Source of the DNA: Opitutaceae bacterium EW11
Lineage (GTDB): Bacteria > Verrucomicrobiota > Verrucomicrobiia > Opitutales > Opitutaceae
DNA: 64,000 nucleotides
Direction of reading: 5' to 3'
Assembly: GCA_003054665.1 (NCBI GenBank)
Contig: QAYY01000001.1
Span: 361,501-425,500, forward strand
Each line of letters starts with the position of its first letter. The first letter of the stretch is position 1. Both the position numbers and the translations under genes were made by a program. Of the stretch, positions 9,602 to 19,696 are shown piece by piece. The notes under the pieces were generated by a model that ran no database searches, was not told the DNA's origin, and worked only from the letters and a program-made list of their open reading frames with translations.

Positions 9602-10039
9602 ATGAGCTCGAGTTCGGAGCGCGCCCGACGCGTCACGCGGGAAGATTACATGGCCCTCGCCTCCTTTCGGCAGGCTTTGCGTTCGTTTCTTCACTTTAGC
9701 GGTGAGGCGGCCCGCTCCGCGGGTCTGTCGCCCCAGCAGCATCAGGCGCTGCTGGCCATCAAGGGGTTCTCCGACGGAGACGAAATGCTGACGATCGGAG
9801 AGCTGGCCGAACGGCTGTACCTGCGCCACCACAGCACCGTGGGACTCGTGGATCGGCTCGCCAAACGCCGGCTGCTGAAACGGGTTCCCTCAGCCACCGA
9901 CCGGCGCAAGGTGCATGTCACACTCACGGCGCAGGGAGAGTCGCTGATCGACAAACTCTCCAGCGCCCACCGCGCCGAGCTTCGGCGGATCGGCCCCGGT
10001 CTGCACCGCTGGCTCGAGATGATCACCGACGAAAAATGA
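9602..10039 (+). CDS. MarR-family transcriptional regulator
   Basis: A 145-residue winged-helix protein. The recognition region reads LTIGELAERLYLRHHSTVGLVDRL (helix-turn-helix, about 61-85; shortened as a landmark), followed by the wing ATDRRKVHVTLTAQG typical of MarR. A GGAGGG Shine-Dalgarno-like sequence sits just before the ATG. The gene lies between the divergent CLC gene and a co-oriented MFS transporter 98 nt downstream, so either transporter could be its target. The ligand is unknown. Confidence 0.88.
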   Translation: MSSSSERARRVTREDYMALASFRQALRSFLHFSGEAARSAGLSPQQHQALLAIKGFSDGDEMLTIGELAERLYLRHHSTVGLVDRLAKRRLLKRVPSATDRRKVHVTLTAQGESLIDKLSSAHRAELRRIGPGLHRWLEMITDEK

Positions 10040-10137
10040 GCTGAACTCCGGGCCATCCGCGCTGCGCCGAACGCGGCCTAAGCAGCCTGCGGCGGGCACA
10101 GCGCCGCCGGACGTCCTCGGCCGAATCGGCCGCTCCC

Positions 10138-11424
10138 ATGTTTCTTTCGCCTCGCGATCAACGGCTACTTTTCGCCACCCGCATCGTCCGGCTCTTCGGC
10201 TGCGGTTTCTCCGCGGTCGTGCTATTCCTCCATTTGTCGGCGCTAGGGTTTTCCGAAGCCGAGATTGGTCTGCTCCTTTCCTTCACCTTCCTCGGCGACG
10301 CGGCGATTTCGCTCTGGCTGAGCACCTCGGCGGATCGTTGGGGACGACGACACGTCCTCATCGCCGGTGCCTGGCTGATGATCCTGGGCGGAGTCACCAT
10401 GGCGACGACGGGCAATTTCCTCCTTCTGATCATCGGCGCGACCATCGGCGTGATCAGTCCGACGGGAAACGAAGTAGGCCCGTTTCTCGCCGTCGAACAA
10501 GCCTCCCTGACCCACATCATCCCCGACCGGGAGCGCACGCGGATTTTTGCGTGGTACCATGTCGCAGGTTTCACCGCCACGGCCGTCGGCGCACTGATCG
10601 GCGGTGTCGCCGCACGGGAACTACAGCGCCATGGGTTGACGAGCGTGGGAGCCTACCGGGTGCTCTTCTGGGCTTACGCCGCGTGCGGCGCGTCGCTGGC
10701 CGTGCTCAGCGCGCGTTTGTCGGCCGCCGTCGAGGTCAATCCTCCGGGCGAGCCGGTTTCCGGCCGGCATACTCTCGCTGCCCGTCCGGAGGGCGGCTCT
10801 CCCGGCAAAGGCACCGCCGGCAAACCGTCGTCGTTTTTCGGTCTGCACTCTTCGGGCGGGCTCGTGGCCAGGCTCAGCGGTTTGTTCGCGGTCGACGCGT
10901 TCGCCGGAGGTTTTGTCGTGCAGAGCGTGGTGGCGTATTGGTTTCACCTGAAGTTCGGCGTCTCGGAGGCGGCGCTCGGCGCGATCTTCTTTGGCACGAA
11001 CCTGCTCTCGGGATTGTCCGCGCTCGCCGCCGCGCCTCTGGCGAAGCGCATCGGACTTGTGAATACGATGGTCTGGACACACCTGCCCTCGAATCTGCTT
11101 CTGATCGCCGTGCCCTTCATGCCGAGTCTGGCCACCGCCGTCGCGGTCCTGCTGGTGCGGCACCTCATCTCGCAAATGGACGTACCGACGCGGCAATCGT
11201 ACGTGAACGCGGTCGTACCGCCCGGCGAGCGCTCCGCGGCAAATGGGATCACCGGCACGGCCCGACAAATCGGCGTGTCGATCGCGCCGACGATCGCAGG
11301 CCGGCTCCTTGGATTCGCCGGGGCTGCCGGATGGCCCTTCTGGATCGCGGGCGGGCTCAAGATTGCCTACGACCTCGCGCTCTGGCGCAGCTTCCGCGCC
11401 GTCAAACCGCCCGAAGAGCGGTAG
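10138..11424 (+). CDS. Major facilitator superfamily transporter
   Basis: A 428-residue protein with about 12 membrane segments, split by a hydrophilic loop near residues 200-235. The loop 2-3 motif reads LSTSADRWGRRHVL, the classic MFS motif A (GxxxDRxGRR). The second half contains DVPTRQSYVNAVVPP, found in drug/solute exporters of this family. The substrate is unknown. It follows the MarR gene on the same strand, a common arrangement for a regulated exporter. The ATG is directly preceded by CCGCTCCC and has no Shine-Dalgarno sequence. Confidence 0.85.
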   Translation: MFLSPRDQRLLFATRIVRLFGCGFSAVVLFLHLSALGFSEAEIGLLLSFTFLGDAAISLWLSTSADRWGRRHVLIAGAWLMILGGVTMATTGNFLLLIIGATIGVISPTGNEVGPFLAVEQASLTHIIPDRERTRIFAWYHVAGFTATAVGALIGGVAARELQRHGLTSVGAYRVLFWAYAACGASLAVLSARLSAAVEVNPPGEPVSGRHTLAARPEGGSPGKGTAGKPSSFFGLHSSGGLVARLSGLFAVDAFAGGFVVQSVVAYWFHLKFGVSEAALGAIFFGTNLLSGLSALAAAPLAKRIGLVNTMVWTHLPSNLLLIAVPFMPSLATAVAVLLVRHLISQMDVPTRQSYVNAVVPPGERSAANGITGTARQIGVSIAPTIAGRLLGFAGAAGWPFWIAGGLKIAYDLALWRSFRAVKPPEER

Positions 11425-11469
11425 ATGTGGTCGGACCCGTCTCGGTCCGCCCCCGGAGGCGTTTCCGAC

Positions 11470-12630
11470 CTAATCCTCGTCCGCCTCGACCGCAGCGTCG
11501 GGGTGAACGCCTTCGCCGAAGGCCAAAAGGCGTCTGGCCGCGGCGAGCGCGGGCGTTTTGCCGTCGGCAACCTCGCGCTCGACCTCCGGCTGGTGCGCCT
11601 TCACCGCGGCATTTTCGTAGAAGTCGTGCAGCAGCGCCTCATTCACCAGCGAGTGCATCCAGGCGATCGCCTGCGAGCGGCGCCGCTGGTCGAGCACTCC
11701 GGCCTGGCGCGAGGTCCGGAAGAACTCCTCCACGGATTTCCAGACGTCGGAAATTCCCTCCCCGCTCATCGCCGACGCGAGCAGCGCGGGCGTGGGCCAG
11801 CCTTCGGTCGCCGCCTTCAGGTAGTGAAGCACGCGAGCCATCTCCGCCCGGGCCGCCATGGCGCGGATCTTGTTTTCGCCGTCTGCCTTGTTCACGACGA
11901 TCAGGTCGGCGAGCTCGATCACGCCCTTCTTCATGCCCTGCACCTCGTCACCGGCGCCGGCGATCATGAGCACGACGAAGCAATCCACCATGGAGCGCAC
12001 GGTGACCTCGTTCTGACCGACGCCGACGGTTTCGACGATCACCACATCGTATCCAGCGGCTTCGCACAGAAGCATCGCCTCGCGGCTCTTTCGGGCCACG
12101 CCTCCGAGCGAACCGGCCGACGGCGAAGGCCGGATGAACGCGCCGATGTGCCGCGAAAGTTTTTCCATGCGCATCTTGTCGCCGAGGATGCTGCCTCCGG
12201 TGACGCTGCTCGACGGGTCGACCGCGAGCACGGCCACCCTCCGACCCTTGTCGCAAAGCCGGCTGCCGAGCGCCTCGATGAAGGTGCTCTTGCCCACCCC
12301 TGGAATGCCGGTGATACCCACGCGCATCGCGGCGCCGGTCATGGGCATGATTCGGGCGAGCAGTTCCTGTCCGAGTTCCTGATGGGCGGGAGCGTTGCTC
12401 TCAACGAGCGTAATCGCCCGGGCCAGAATGGCTGTATCCCGGCGTTTGATACCGTCCACGTAGTCGTCGATCGAAAGCGTCCGCCGCTTCGGCGGCGCTC
12501 CCACGCTTCGGGTGACGCCGGAGGGATTCACGCCCTCGAGGACCCAAGTGGCAAAACCCGGGCCGGCATCCTCCGGCACCCAATCGGGGCGAGGTTGTTG
12601 GCAATGTTCTCGTTGAGCCTTGTTGGGCAT
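11470..12630 (-). CDS. meaB: Methylmalonyl-CoA mutase-associated G-protein chaperone MeaB (ArgK family)
   Basis: A 386-residue P-loop GTPase that loads adenosylcobalamin into methylmalonyl-CoA mutase and protects it from inactivation. Walker A is GIPGVGKSTF, preceded by AAMRVGITG; DPSSSVTGGSILGDK, ETVGVGQNE and the G4 motif NKAD are all present, as in MeaB. The family is named for a wrong early assignment (ArgK). The N-terminal 55 residues are longer than in many homologues and end in a low-complexity linker. It lies downstream of mutB on the same strand but beyond a strong terminator and a repeat, so it may also have its own promoter. Confidence 0.93.
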   Translation of the reverse strand: MPNKAQREHCQQPRPDWVPEDAGPGFATWVLEGVNPSGVTRSVGAPPKRRTLSIDDYVDGIKRRDTAILARAITLVESNAPAHQELGQELLARIMPMTGAAMRVGITGIPGVGKSTFIEALGSRLCDKGRRVAVLAVDPSSSVTGGSILGDKMRMEKLSRHIGAFIRPSPSAGSLGGVARKSREAMLLCEAAGYDVVIVETVGVGQNEVTVRSMVDCFVVLMIAGAGDEVQGMKKGVIELADLIVVNKADGENKIRAMAARAEMARVLHYLKAATEGWPTPALLASAMSGEGISDVWKSVEEFFRTSRQAGVLDQRRRSQAIAWMHSLVNEALLHDFYENAAVKAHQPEVEREVADGKTPALAAARRLLAFGEGVHPDAAVEADED

Positions 12631-12685
12631 CGGCGGGATTTGGGAAAGGAAACTGCGGAATTTGTCAGCCGCGAGTCTGAACCTG

Positions 12686-12741
12686 GGAGCGCGGCCGTCC
12701 CGGCCGCTCCAAACGGGTGGATGGCGGGACGCCCGCGCTCC
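12686..12741. repeat. REP-like inverted repeat in the mutB-meaB gap
   Basis: Two arms, 12686-12702 and 12725-12741, are inverted copies matching at 16 of 17 positions (core GGAGCGCGGxCGTCCCG). The left arm also folds on itself with GGCCGCTCC (12702-12710). This GC-rich paired structure between a terminator and the next start resembles REP/BIME sequences. No coding potential is apparent here. Confidence 0.6.
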
Positions 12742-12752
12742 AAGCGATACTC

Positions 12753-12786
12753 AAAAAACACGGCGCGCCCGTTCAGGCGCGCCGTG
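12753..12786 (-). terminator. Intrinsic terminator downstream of mutB
   Basis: A perfect 11-bp stem (12759-12769 with 12776-12786) closes a 6-nt loop. On the minus strand it is followed by six T (12758-12753). It lies 19 nt past the mutB stop and should end the mutA-mutB transcript before meaB. Confidence 0.88.
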
Positions 12787-12804
12787 ACTCAAACATTCAT
12801 TCGC

Positions 12805-14949
12805 TCACAACCGCTCCAGGAGCAGCTCCAGGACGCGTTTGGTCGACTTCGGAACCACCGTGCCAGGCCCGAAGATCGCCGCGGCACCGTTATTGAGCAG
12901 GTAGTCGTAATCCTGCGCCGGAATCACACCGCCGCAGACCACGAGAATATCCTCGCGGCCGCGCTTCTTCAGTTCTTCGACCAACTGCGGGAGCAGTGTC
13001 TTGTGGCCGGCGGCGAGCGAGCTCATCGCCACGACGTGCACGTCGTTTTCGACGGCCTGTTGGGCGGTCTCCGACGGCGTCTGGAAGAGAGGCCCGATGT
13101 CGACATCGAAGCCGAGATCGGCCATCGCCGTCGACACGACTTTCGCGCCGCGGTCGTGACCATCCTGGCCCATCTTGGCCACGAGGATACGGGGCCGGCG
13201 GCCTTCCTTTTCCTCGAACTTCTTCACCAGGCTGCGAACGTCCTGAATGACGGGGTCCTCGCCGAATTCCGATTTGTACACACCGGAAATCGAGCGGATC
13301 GTGGCCTGATAGCGACCGAATTTTTCTTCGAGCGCGGAGGAGATTTCACCCAGCGAAGCGCGGGCCTTGGCGGCCTCGACGGCGAGTTCGAGCAGGTTGC
13401 CCTTGCCGGAACCGGCTGCCTCGGTGAGGGCGGCGAGCGTGGCGCGGCACTTGGCCTCGTCGCGCTCGGCGCGGAGCTGCTTCAGGCGCTTGATCTGCGC
13501 TTCGCGCACCGCGGTGTTGTCGACCTCGAGGATCTCGAGCGGATCTTCCTTCTCCAGTCGGAATTTGTTCAGGCCGACGATCGTCTCCTTGCCGGAATCG
13601 ATCTTGGCCTGACGGCGGGCCGCGGCCTCCTCGATGCGGAGCTTGGGCAGGCCGGCCTCGATGGCCTTCGTCATGCCGCCGAGCTTCTCGACCTCCTGGA
13701 TGTGCTTCCAGGCCTTCTCGGTCAGCTCACGGGTGAGCGCCTCGACGTAATACGAACCGGCGAACGGATCGACCACGTTGCAGATGCCCGTCTCGTTCTG
13801 GAGGAAGAGCTGGGTGTTGCGGGCGATGCGGGCGGAGAAGTCCGTCGGCAGCGCGATGGCCTCATCGAGCGAGTTGGTGTGCAGCGACTGGGTGTGGCCC
13901 AGCGCGGCGGCCAGGGCTTCGAGGCAGGTGCGCGCGACGTTGTTGAACGGATCCTGCTCGGTCAGCGACCATCCGGAGGTCTGCGAGTGCGTGCGGAGGG
14001 CGCAGGACTTTTGGCTCTTCGGGTTGAACTGCGAAACGATGCGGTTCCAGAGCGTACGCCCGGCGCGCATCTTCGCGATTTCCATGAAGTAGTTCTTGCC
14101 GATCGCCCAGAAGAACGAGAGGCGCGGCGCAAAGGCATCGACGCTCAGGCCCGCTTTCGTGCCGGTGCGGAGATACTCGAGGCCGTCGGCCAGCGTGTAG
14201 GCCAGCTCGAGGTCGGCCGTGGCGCCCGCTTCCTGCATGTGGTAGCCGGAAATCGAGATGCTGTTGAACTTCGGCATGTACTTCGAGGTGTACTCGAAGA
14301 TGTCGCCGATGATCTTCATCGAAGGCGTGGGCGGATAGATGTAGGTGTTCCGCACCATAAACTCCTTCAGGATGTCGTTCTGGATCGTGCCGGAGAGCTG
14401 CTCCAGCTTCGCGCCCTGTTCGAGCGCGGCGCAGATGTAGAACGCCATCACGGGGAGAACCGCGCCGTTCATCGTCATCGAGACCGAAACCTTATCGAGC
14501 GGGATGCCCGAGAAGAGGGTCTGCATGTCGAGCACCGAGTCGACCGCGACACCGGCCTTGCCGACGTCACCGACGACGCGCGGGTGATCGGAGTCGTAGC
14601 CGCGGTGGGTGGCCAAGTCGAAAGCCACCGAAAGACCGGCCTGACCGGCCGCGAGGTTGCGGCGGTAGAAGGCGTTGGACTCCTCGGCGGTGGAGAAACC
14701 GGCATATTGGCGCACCGTCCAGGGACGGGCGACGTACATCGTCGGATACGGGCCGCGCGTGAACGGCGCGAAGCCCGGCATGGAGTTGAGCGTGTCGCAG
14801 CCCTTCAGATCCTCCGCGGTGTAGAACGCCTTGATCGGAATCTGCTCGTCGGTAACCGCGACCTTGGGCGCTTTCTTCGACTTCGCCGCCGCGGCGGGCG
14901 CGGGGAACGAGTCGTAGCTGAGTTGGGTGAAATCAGGTTGAGTCGTCAT
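12805..14949 (-). CDS. mutB: Methylmalonyl-CoA mutase, large (catalytic, B12-binding) subunit
   Basis: A 714-residue adenosylcobalamin enzyme that interconverts succinyl-CoA and (R)-methylmalonyl-CoA. The TIM-barrel substrate domain (about 45-560) has the family hallmarks [21 protein letters not shown] and [11 protein letters not shown]. The C-terminal cobalamin domain carries the base-off motif D596-x-H598-x-x-G601 (GQDGHDRGA), so H598 is the lower cobalt ligand. The ATG at 14949 gives the expected length; the reading frame stays open much further upstream, into mutA, by chance. It follows mutA by 11 nt as an operon partner. Confidence 0.96.
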   Translation of the reverse strand: MTTQPDFTQLSYDSFPAPAAAAKSKKAPKVAVTDEQIPIKAFYTAEDLKGCDTLNSMPGFAPFTRGPYPTMYVARPWTVRQYAGFSTAEESNAFYRRNLAAGQAGLSVAFDLATHRGYDSDHPRVVGDVGKAGVAVDSVLDMQTLFSGIPLDKVSVSMTMNGAVLPVMAFYICAALEQGAKLEQLSGTIQNDILKEFMVRNTYIYPPTPSMKIIGDIFEYTSKYMPKFNSISISGYHMQEAGATADLELAYTLADGLEYLRTGTKAGLSVDAFAPRLSFFWAIGKNYFMEIAKMRAGRTLWNRIVSQFNPKSQKSCALRTHSQTSGWSLTEQDPFNNVARTCLEALAAALGHTQSLHTNSLDEAIALPTDFSARIARNTQLFLQNETGICNVVDPFAGSYYVEALTRELTEKAWKHIQEVEKLGGMTKAIEAGLPKLRIEEAAARRQAKIDSGKETIVGLNKFRLEKEDPLEILEVDNTAVREAQIKRLKQLRAERDEAKCRATLAALTEAAGSGKGNLLELAVEAAKARASLGEISSALEEKFGRYQATIRSISGVYKSEFGEDPVIQDVRSLVKKFEEKEGRRPRILVAKMGQDGHDRGAKVVSTAMADLGFDVDIGPLFQTPSETAQQAVENDVHVVAMSSLAAGHKTLLPQLVEELKKRGREDILVVCGGVIPAQDYDYLLNNGAAAIFGPGTVVPKSTKRVLELLLERL

Positions 14950-14960
14950 GGTCGTCGGTT

Positions 14961-17066
14961 TCAGAGGGTGGCACCGATCTTGTTGAGGAGGTTGGCCAGC
15001 ATCTCGCGCACGTTGGCGCGGATGTGGATGAAGTCGTCGAAGCCAGCGGCCTTGAAGGCCTCGACGTGCTCGGCCGGGTATCCGGCGAGCACTACGGTCT
15101 GGTCGGGCTTGGCGGCCTTGATCGCCTTCGCGAATACGGGCGCGAGCGCCGGATAGGTGTCGTCGGTCGAGCAGAGGACGGCGACGGGCGCGCCGGATTT
15201 GACGGCGGCAGCCGCAGCGGCTTCGGCGGTCTCGAAGGTTTCCTTCGCGAGCATCTCGAATCCGGCGACGGCAAAGAATCCGGCCGTGAAGTCGGCCCGG
15301 GCTTTGTGCTGCAGCACCGGGCCCATCTTCGCCACGAAAACCTTCGGGCGGGAGCCGGTCCGTTTCGCGTACGCTTCGGTGGCGAGGCGGAGCGCCTCGA
15401 AACCGGCGCTGGCGCGGCGGCATTTCATCGTCTCGATCGTGGCTTCAGGAGCGCCGGCGTTCTTGGCCGTGAGCTGGCCGACGGTCGCTCCGCCTTCAAC
15501 CGCGGCGAGGGCGGCGTCGAATGCCTTTTCCCAAGTCTTGCCACCGAGCGCGACGGAGGAGGGACGGCGGCCGGCCACCTCGGTCTTGCGCGCGGCAACA
15601 ACCGCGGGGTCGACCTTGCGGGACTCCAGCAGCTTCTCCTTCAGGTTCGGGAACAGGTTTGTACCCACCATTCCGAGACGGCGCTTGCTGAGAGCGTCGT
15701 CCTTTTCCGCTCCGGAAGCGGCGACCGCCTTCTGGAACGAGCCGCTGCGCAGCGCGGCGATGATGCCGCCCTGCTTCTCGATGTCCTGGAAAGAGGTCCA
15801 GGCCTTGCGCGCCAGCTCGTCGGTGAGCTTCTCGATGTACCAGGAGCCGCCGGAAGGATCGGCGGGCGAGGTGAAACGGAATTCTTCGGCCAACAGCGTG
15901 TGAACGTTGCGCGCGATGCGGCGGGCGAAGTCATCGGACTGGCCGCCGAGCACCGCGTCGAAAGGAGCGACATGGAGGCTGTCCACGCCGCCGAGCACCG
16001 CGGAGAGCGCTTCGGTCGTGACGCGGAGCATGTTCACGTGGATGTCCGTGACGGTCTTGTTCCACTTTGCCGTGCGAGCGTGGACGAACGGCAGGGCTTT
16101 CTCCGGCTTGATGCCGAAGGCGCTGACCGCCCGCGTCCACAGGAGCCGGAAGGCGCGGAACTTCGCGATTTCGGTGAAGAACTGCGGACCGACGGCGAAC
16201 GTGAAGACGATCCGCTTCGCCGCGACGTCCGGGGCGATCCCTCGGCTAGCGAGCGCACGGATGGATTCGACGCCCGCCGCAACGGCGTAGGCGAGCTCCT
16301 GAACGGCGTTGCCGCCGGCCTCGAGCACCCGGTCGGCGCCGACGCCGACCGTTTTCAGCTCGGGGGCGTTTTTCTTGGCCCACTTGGTCCAGCCGGCGAT
16401 CTGGTCGAAGAGACTGTCGAGCGAGGCCGGCAGAGTGCCGCGTCCGAGCCATTCGCGCAGCGGATCCGCCGCCAGGCTGCCCGTGAGCGACTTTGTATCC
16501 GAACCACGGCGCTTGGCGTAAGCGACGTAGATGGCCGCCAGAGCCGTCGGGCTCACGCCGGCGTTCAGATGAACCGGGATGCAGGAAAGCTCGACGCCGT
16601 TCAGCGCCGCGGCGAGGTCGTTCAGGTCGGCGACCGAAAGGCCGCAGCCCCCGATGCACTCGTCCTTCGCCGCATCGGGATCGATGCCCGCGCGGCTGGC
16701 GCAGTCGAGATTCACGACGACGCTGTTCTGGCCGCGGTTCAGATCGTTGAGGATCGCGGCATTGAAGTCGGCCGGGCGCGCCGCGGAAATCTCCTGCGCG
16801 AATTCCCAAGTGCCGTCCGAGTATCCCTTTTTGCGGGACGTGCGGAGAAACGGGCTTTCGCCGGGGAGACTGTTGGTGTGCGCCAAATTCTCGGCGTCCA
16901 GCCGCGTGTAGACGGGCTGCAGCGCGATACCTTCGAAGGTTCGGGTAACGAGCTTCTTATCAAAAGGGGCTCCCTTCAGTTCCTCTTCGACGGCCTTGCG
17001 CCACTGCGTGTAGGCAGCGCGTGCGGCGTCGGTCTGCGCGGAGCTGGTTTCGTTTAGCGTACTCAT
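14961..17066 (-). CDS. mutA: Methylmalonyl-CoA mutase, small (non-catalytic) subunit
   Basis: A 701-residue partner of MutB in the heterodimeric mutase. It keeps the mutase fold (substrate-type domain about 15-560, cobalamin-like domain about 575-700), but the B12 motif is absent: the segment equivalent to GQDGHDRG reads [12 protein letters not shown], as expected for the structural subunit. The first gene of the mutA-mutB unit. The leader before ATG 17066 contains CCTCCTCT and no Shine-Dalgarno sequence. Divergent from mce across a 176-nt promoter region. Confidence 0.93.
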   Translation of the reverse strand: MSTLNETSSAQTDAARAAYTQWRKAVEEELKGAPFDKKLVTRTFEGIALQPVYTRLDAENLAHTNSLPGESPFLRTSRKKGYSDGTWEFAQEISAARPADFNAAILNDLNRGQNSVVVNLDCASRAGIDPDAAKDECIGGCGLSVADLNDLAAALNGVELSCIPVHLNAGVSPTALAAIYVAYAKRRGSDTKSLTGSLAADPLREWLGRGTLPASLDSLFDQIAGWTKWAKKNAPELKTVGVGADRVLEAGGNAVQELAYAVAAGVESIRALASRGIAPDVAAKRIVFTFAVGPQFFTEIAKFRAFRLLWTRAVSAFGIKPEKALPFVHARTAKWNKTVTDIHVNMLRVTTEALSAVLGGVDSLHVAPFDAVLGGQSDDFARRIARNVHTLLAEEFRFTSPADPSGGSWYIEKLTDELARKAWTSFQDIEKQGGIIAALRSGSFQKAVAASGAEKDDALSKRRLGMVGTNLFPNLKEKLLESRKVDPAVVAARKTEVAGRRPSSVALGGKTWEKAFDAALAAVEGGATVGQLTAKNAGAPEATIETMKCRRASAGFEALRLATEAYAKRTGSRPKVFVAKMGPVLQHKARADFTAGFFAVAGFEMLAKETFETAEAAAAAAVKSGAPVAVLCSTDDTYPALAPVFAKAIKAAKPDQTVVLAGYPAEHVEAFKAAGFDDFIHIRANVREMLANLLNKIGATL

Positions 17067-17242
17067 GATGCGATAGTCAGAGGAGGTTCGGTTACGGGCC
17101 CACTATAAGTACGGCTGAATCTAGGCGCTCCGCAGATTTTGCCAAAGAATGCTTATGCTTCGCCAACTCATGCGCAGCAGATAAGAAGCATTTATCAATA
17201 ATGCCACTACCGCAGCGGAAACCACCCGCTGTATCCGACATT
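17067..17242. promoter_or_regulatory. Divergent promoter region between mutA and mce
   Basis: A 176-nt gap that must drive both arms of the methylmalonyl-CoA module. Its middle and right part (about 17100-17215) is clearly more AT-rich than the surroundings, with TATAAGTA near 17104 and an imperfect inverted pair built on AATGCTTAT (about 17149) and ATAAGAAGCATT (about 17180). I see no cobalamin-riboswitch features. Exact promoter elements are not assigned. Confidence 0.45.
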
Positions 17243-17650
17243 ATGATCACCAAAATCGACCATCTTGGCATCGCGGTTCGCTCGCTCGACGAGTCCGTCG
17301 CTTACTACGAAAAAGCGCTCGGCGTGAAATGCGAGCACCGCGAGGAAGTCGCCTCCCAGAAGGTGAAGACCGCTTTCTTCTCCGTCGGAGACGTGCACCT
17401 CGAGCTCCTGGAGCCGACTTCGCCGGAGAGCCCGATCGCGAAGTTCCTGGAAAAAAATGGTGAAGGAGTGCACCATGTCGCCTTCGCAACCACAGACATC
17501 GTCGGCCAGCTGAAGCAGGCGTCGGATGCTGGCGTGAAGCTGATCAACGAAAAGCCCTTTGAGGGCGCGGCGGGCAAACTCGTCGCCTTCCTCCACCCGA
17601 AGTTCACCCACGGCGTCCTGACGGAATTCTGTTCGCCGAAGGCTCATTAA
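17243..17650 (+). CDS. mce: Methylmalonyl-CoA epimerase
   Basis: A 135-residue glyoxalase/VOC-fold enzyme that interconverts (R)- and (S)-methylmalonyl-CoA, linking the mutase product to the (S)-specific decarboxylase. Metal ligands are recognisable: H6 in KIDHLGIAV, H79 region in GVHHVAFAT, and E near the end in GVLTEFCSP. The ATG at 17243 gives the usual family length; an upstream ATG at 17201 would add 14 residues unlike the family. It starts the rightward decarboxylase operon, with mmdA 21 nt downstream. Confidence 0.94.
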   Translation: MITKIDHLGIAVRSLDESVAYYEKALGVKCEHREEVASQKVKTAFFSVGDVHLELLEPTSPESPIAKFLEKNGEGVHHVAFATTDIVGQLKQASDAGVKLINEKPFEGAAGKLVAFLHPKFTHGVLTEFCSPKAH

Positions 17651-17671
17651 GCAGCCCAACCGTTCCCCACC

Positions 17672-19225
17672 ATGGCTATCTCGCCCGATCTCCTGAAACA
17701 GCTCGAAGAGAAGCGCAAAGTCGCGTACGCCGCCGGCGGCGCCGACAAGCTCGCTGAACGCAAAAAGAAAGGCCTCATGTCCGCCCGCGAGCGGCTCGAG
17801 GCATTCTTTCAGCCCGGCACGTTCATGGAGTTCGGGCTGCATGCCCAGCACTCCTGCCACGATTTCGGCTTGGCCGACAAATCGTTCCCCGGCGACGGCG
17901 TGATCACCGGCATCGGCTACGTCGATGGCCGTCCGGTCGCGGCGTTCAGCCAGGACTTCACCGTGGGCGGCGGCGCCCTCGGGAAGACGCACGCCAAGAA
18001 AATCTGCGACCTTCTGGAGTATGCCCAGAAAGCCGGCATGCCCGTCGTCGGCATCAACGACTCCGGTGGCGCGCGTATCCAGGAAGGCGATGACGCCCTG
18101 TCGGGTTACGGCCAGGTTTTCTTCCGGAACGTCCTCCTCTCCGGCGTCGTGCCGCAGATCTCGATCATTGCCGGCCCCTGCGCCGGTGGCGCGGCCTACT
18201 CCCCCGCCCTCACGGACTTCATCATCATGACGAAGACCAATGCGCAGATGTTCATCTGCGGACCCGAGGTCATCAAGGCTTCGACCGGTCAGACCGTCAC
18301 GATGGATGAGATCGGCAGCGCGGCCGCTCACGCGGCAATCAGCGGCAACATCCATTTCGTCGCGGAAAACGAGAAACACGCCCTCGAAATCGCACGGAAG
18401 CTGTTCTCGTTCCTCCCTTCGAACAACATCATGGATCCCCCGCATCGTCCTACGCCGACGATCTCGCTGGAGCCGGATCCCGAGATGAACACGCTCGTGC
18501 CGGAGGACCCCAAGGCCCCGCTCGACGTGCTGAAGGTGATCAACCGCCTGGTGGACGACGGGGATTTCCTCGAAGTGATGAAGGAGTTCGCGAAGAACAT
18601 CGTCGTCGGCTTCGCCCGCATCCAGGGCATGGTCGTCGGCATCATCGCCAACCAGCCCGCGGTCAAGGCGGGTACGCTCGACATCGACTCGTCGGACAAG
18701 GGCGCGCGTTTCATCCGCTTCTGCAACGTATTCAATATTCCGATCGTCACGCTGGTGGACGTCCCTGGATTCATGCCCGGCGTCGCCCAGGAGCGCGGCG
18801 GCATCATTCGCCACGGCGCGAAGATGCTCTTCGCCTACGCCGCCGCTACCGTCCCGAAGATCACCATCATCATGCGCAAGGCCTACGGCGGTGCGTACCT
18901 GGCGATGTGCAGCGCGGACATGGGCGCCGATCTGGTCTTCGCCTGGCCCACCGCTGAGATCGCGGTCATGGGCGCCGACGGCGCGGTGAAAGTTCTCTTC
19001 AAACGCGAGATCGCGGCCGCCGCGGAACCGAAGAAAAAGGAAAAGGAACTCGCCGCGGAATACCGCGAGAAGTTCGCCTCTCCGTACGAGGCTGCGGGCA
19101 AGGCGATGATCACCGACGTGATCGAGCCTTCGCAGACCCGCGGCATGGTCGCCATGGCCATCCGCAACACGATCGCCAAGCGCGAGACCCGTCCGCCGAA
19201 GAAGCACGGCAATATCCCGCTCTGA
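17672..19225 (+). CDS. mmdA: Methylmalonyl-CoA decarboxylase alpha subunit (carboxyltransferase)
   Basis: A 517-residue biotin-dependent carboxyltransferase with two crotonase-type halves (about 20-265 and 270-515). It moves the carboxyl group from methylmalonyl-CoA to biotin on MmdC. Typical motifs are GVITGIGYVDGRPVAAFSQDFTV (position about 73-95), INDSGGARIQEG and VPGFMPGVAQERGGIIRHGAK (both shortened landmarks). The fold is shared with propionyl-CoA carboxylase beta, but the beta, gamma and biotin carrier subunits of a Na+ pump follow and no biotin carboxylase is present here, so decarboxylase is the better call. The leader ends TTCCCCACC before ATG. Confidence 0.92.
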   Translation: MAISPDLLKQLEEKRKVAYAAGGADKLAERKKKGLMSARERLEAFFQPGTFMEFGLHAQHSCHDFGLADKSFPGDGVITGIGYVDGRPVAAFSQDFTVGGGALGKTHAKKICDLLEYAQKAGMPVVGINDSGGARIQEGDDALSGYGQVFFRNVLLSGVVPQISIIAGPCAGGAAYSPALTDFIIMTKTNAQMFICGPEVIKASTGQTVTMDEIGSAAAHAAISGNIHFVAENEKHALEIARKLFSFLPSNNIMDPPHRPTPTISLEPDPEMNTLVPEDPKAPLDVLKVINRLVDDGDFLEVMKEFAKNIVVGFARIQGMVVGIIANQPAVKAGTLDIDSSDKGARFIRFCNVFNIPIVTLVDVPGFMPGVAQERGGIIRHGAKMLFAYAAATVPKITIIMRKAYGGAYLAMCSADMGADLVFAWPTAEIAVMGADGAVKVLFKREIAAAAEPKKKEKELAAEYREKFASPYEAAGKAMITDVIEPSQTRGMVAMAIRNTIAKRETRPPKKHGNIPL

Positions 19226-19243
19226 TCCTCTCCCCTAAGCACC

Positions 19244-19288
19244 GTGCGCCTGCCGGCGCGGCTTCGGTCCCCGGCAGCGCACCTTTTT
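19244..19288 (+). terminator. Hairpin plus T-tract between mmdA and mmdD
   Basis: A 12-bp stem with one bulged C (19244-19256 with 19271-19282) is followed by CCTTTTT up to 19288, 4 nt before the mmdD start. It has the form of an intrinsic terminator inside the operon and may attenuate transcription, giving more alpha subunit than membrane subunits. Confidence 0.65.
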
Positions 19289-19292
19289 CCCT

Positions 19293-19685
19293 ATGAACCT
19301 TTTCCTTTCGCCCATCCTTGCTCAGGCACAGGTGGGGCAGCCGCTCTTCGGCAACCAGTGGCTCGCGCTGCTGGCCATGATGGCGATTGTCGCCGTTTTC
19401 ATCTTCGCCGTCGCCGGACTCGGTCGTTGGCTCGCCGCCACCCACCCCGATCCGGTGAAAAAGCCGAGCGCAGCCACCGTCCAGCCCGAGGTGCCGCTTG
19501 CCACGTCCGAGCAGCTGACCCCGCAGGTCTGCGCCGCCATCGCCGCCGCCGTCGCCGTCACCTACGGCGCTCGTGCGCGTATCGCCGCCGTGCAAACGGC
19601 GCATTTCCCGTCCGTCGAATCGCTCATGCAGCAGTGGTCCCTCGAGGGCCGCCGCCAAATCTACTCTTCCCACAAAGTCCGCTAA
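19293..19685 (+). CDS. mmdD: Na+-pumping decarboxylase gamma/delta-type subunit (first copy)
   Basis: A 130-residue OadG-like small membrane subunit. One N-terminal membrane helix (about 23-47) is followed by a Pro-rich linker (about 50-68) and a conserved tail with AAIAAAVAVT and EGRRQIYSSHKVR. In such pumps this subunit joins the carboxyltransferase to the membrane beta subunit and binds the biotin carrier region. It shares its tail pattern with the second copy at 21875-22279. mmdC begins 11 nt downstream. Confidence 0.82.
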   Translation: MNLFLSPILAQAQVGQPLFGNQWLALLAMMAIVAVFIFAVAGLGRWLAATHPDPVKKPSAATVQPEVPLATSEQLTPQVCAAIAAAVAVTYGARARIAAVQTAHFPSVESLMQQWSLEGRRQIYSSHKVR

Positions 19686-19696
19686 TCTGACCGCCC

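Noticed and set aside
11425-15156. Very long plus-strand open frame (over 1200 codons) opposite meaB and mutB
   Set aside because: The minus strand encodes well-conserved enzymes with intact motifs. The plus-strand reading is Arg/Gly/Ala-rich, has no domain signal and is a normal by-product of high-GC codon use.
17067-17242. Possible cobalamin riboswitch before mutA
   Set aside because: The gap is short and AT-rich and lacks the B12-box; a regulated promoter is more likely.
15024-19207. Long open frames opposite mutA (plus strand) and opposite mmdA (minus strand)
   Set aside because: Both are antisense shadows of strongly conserved genes; composition is skewed and no motif is seen.
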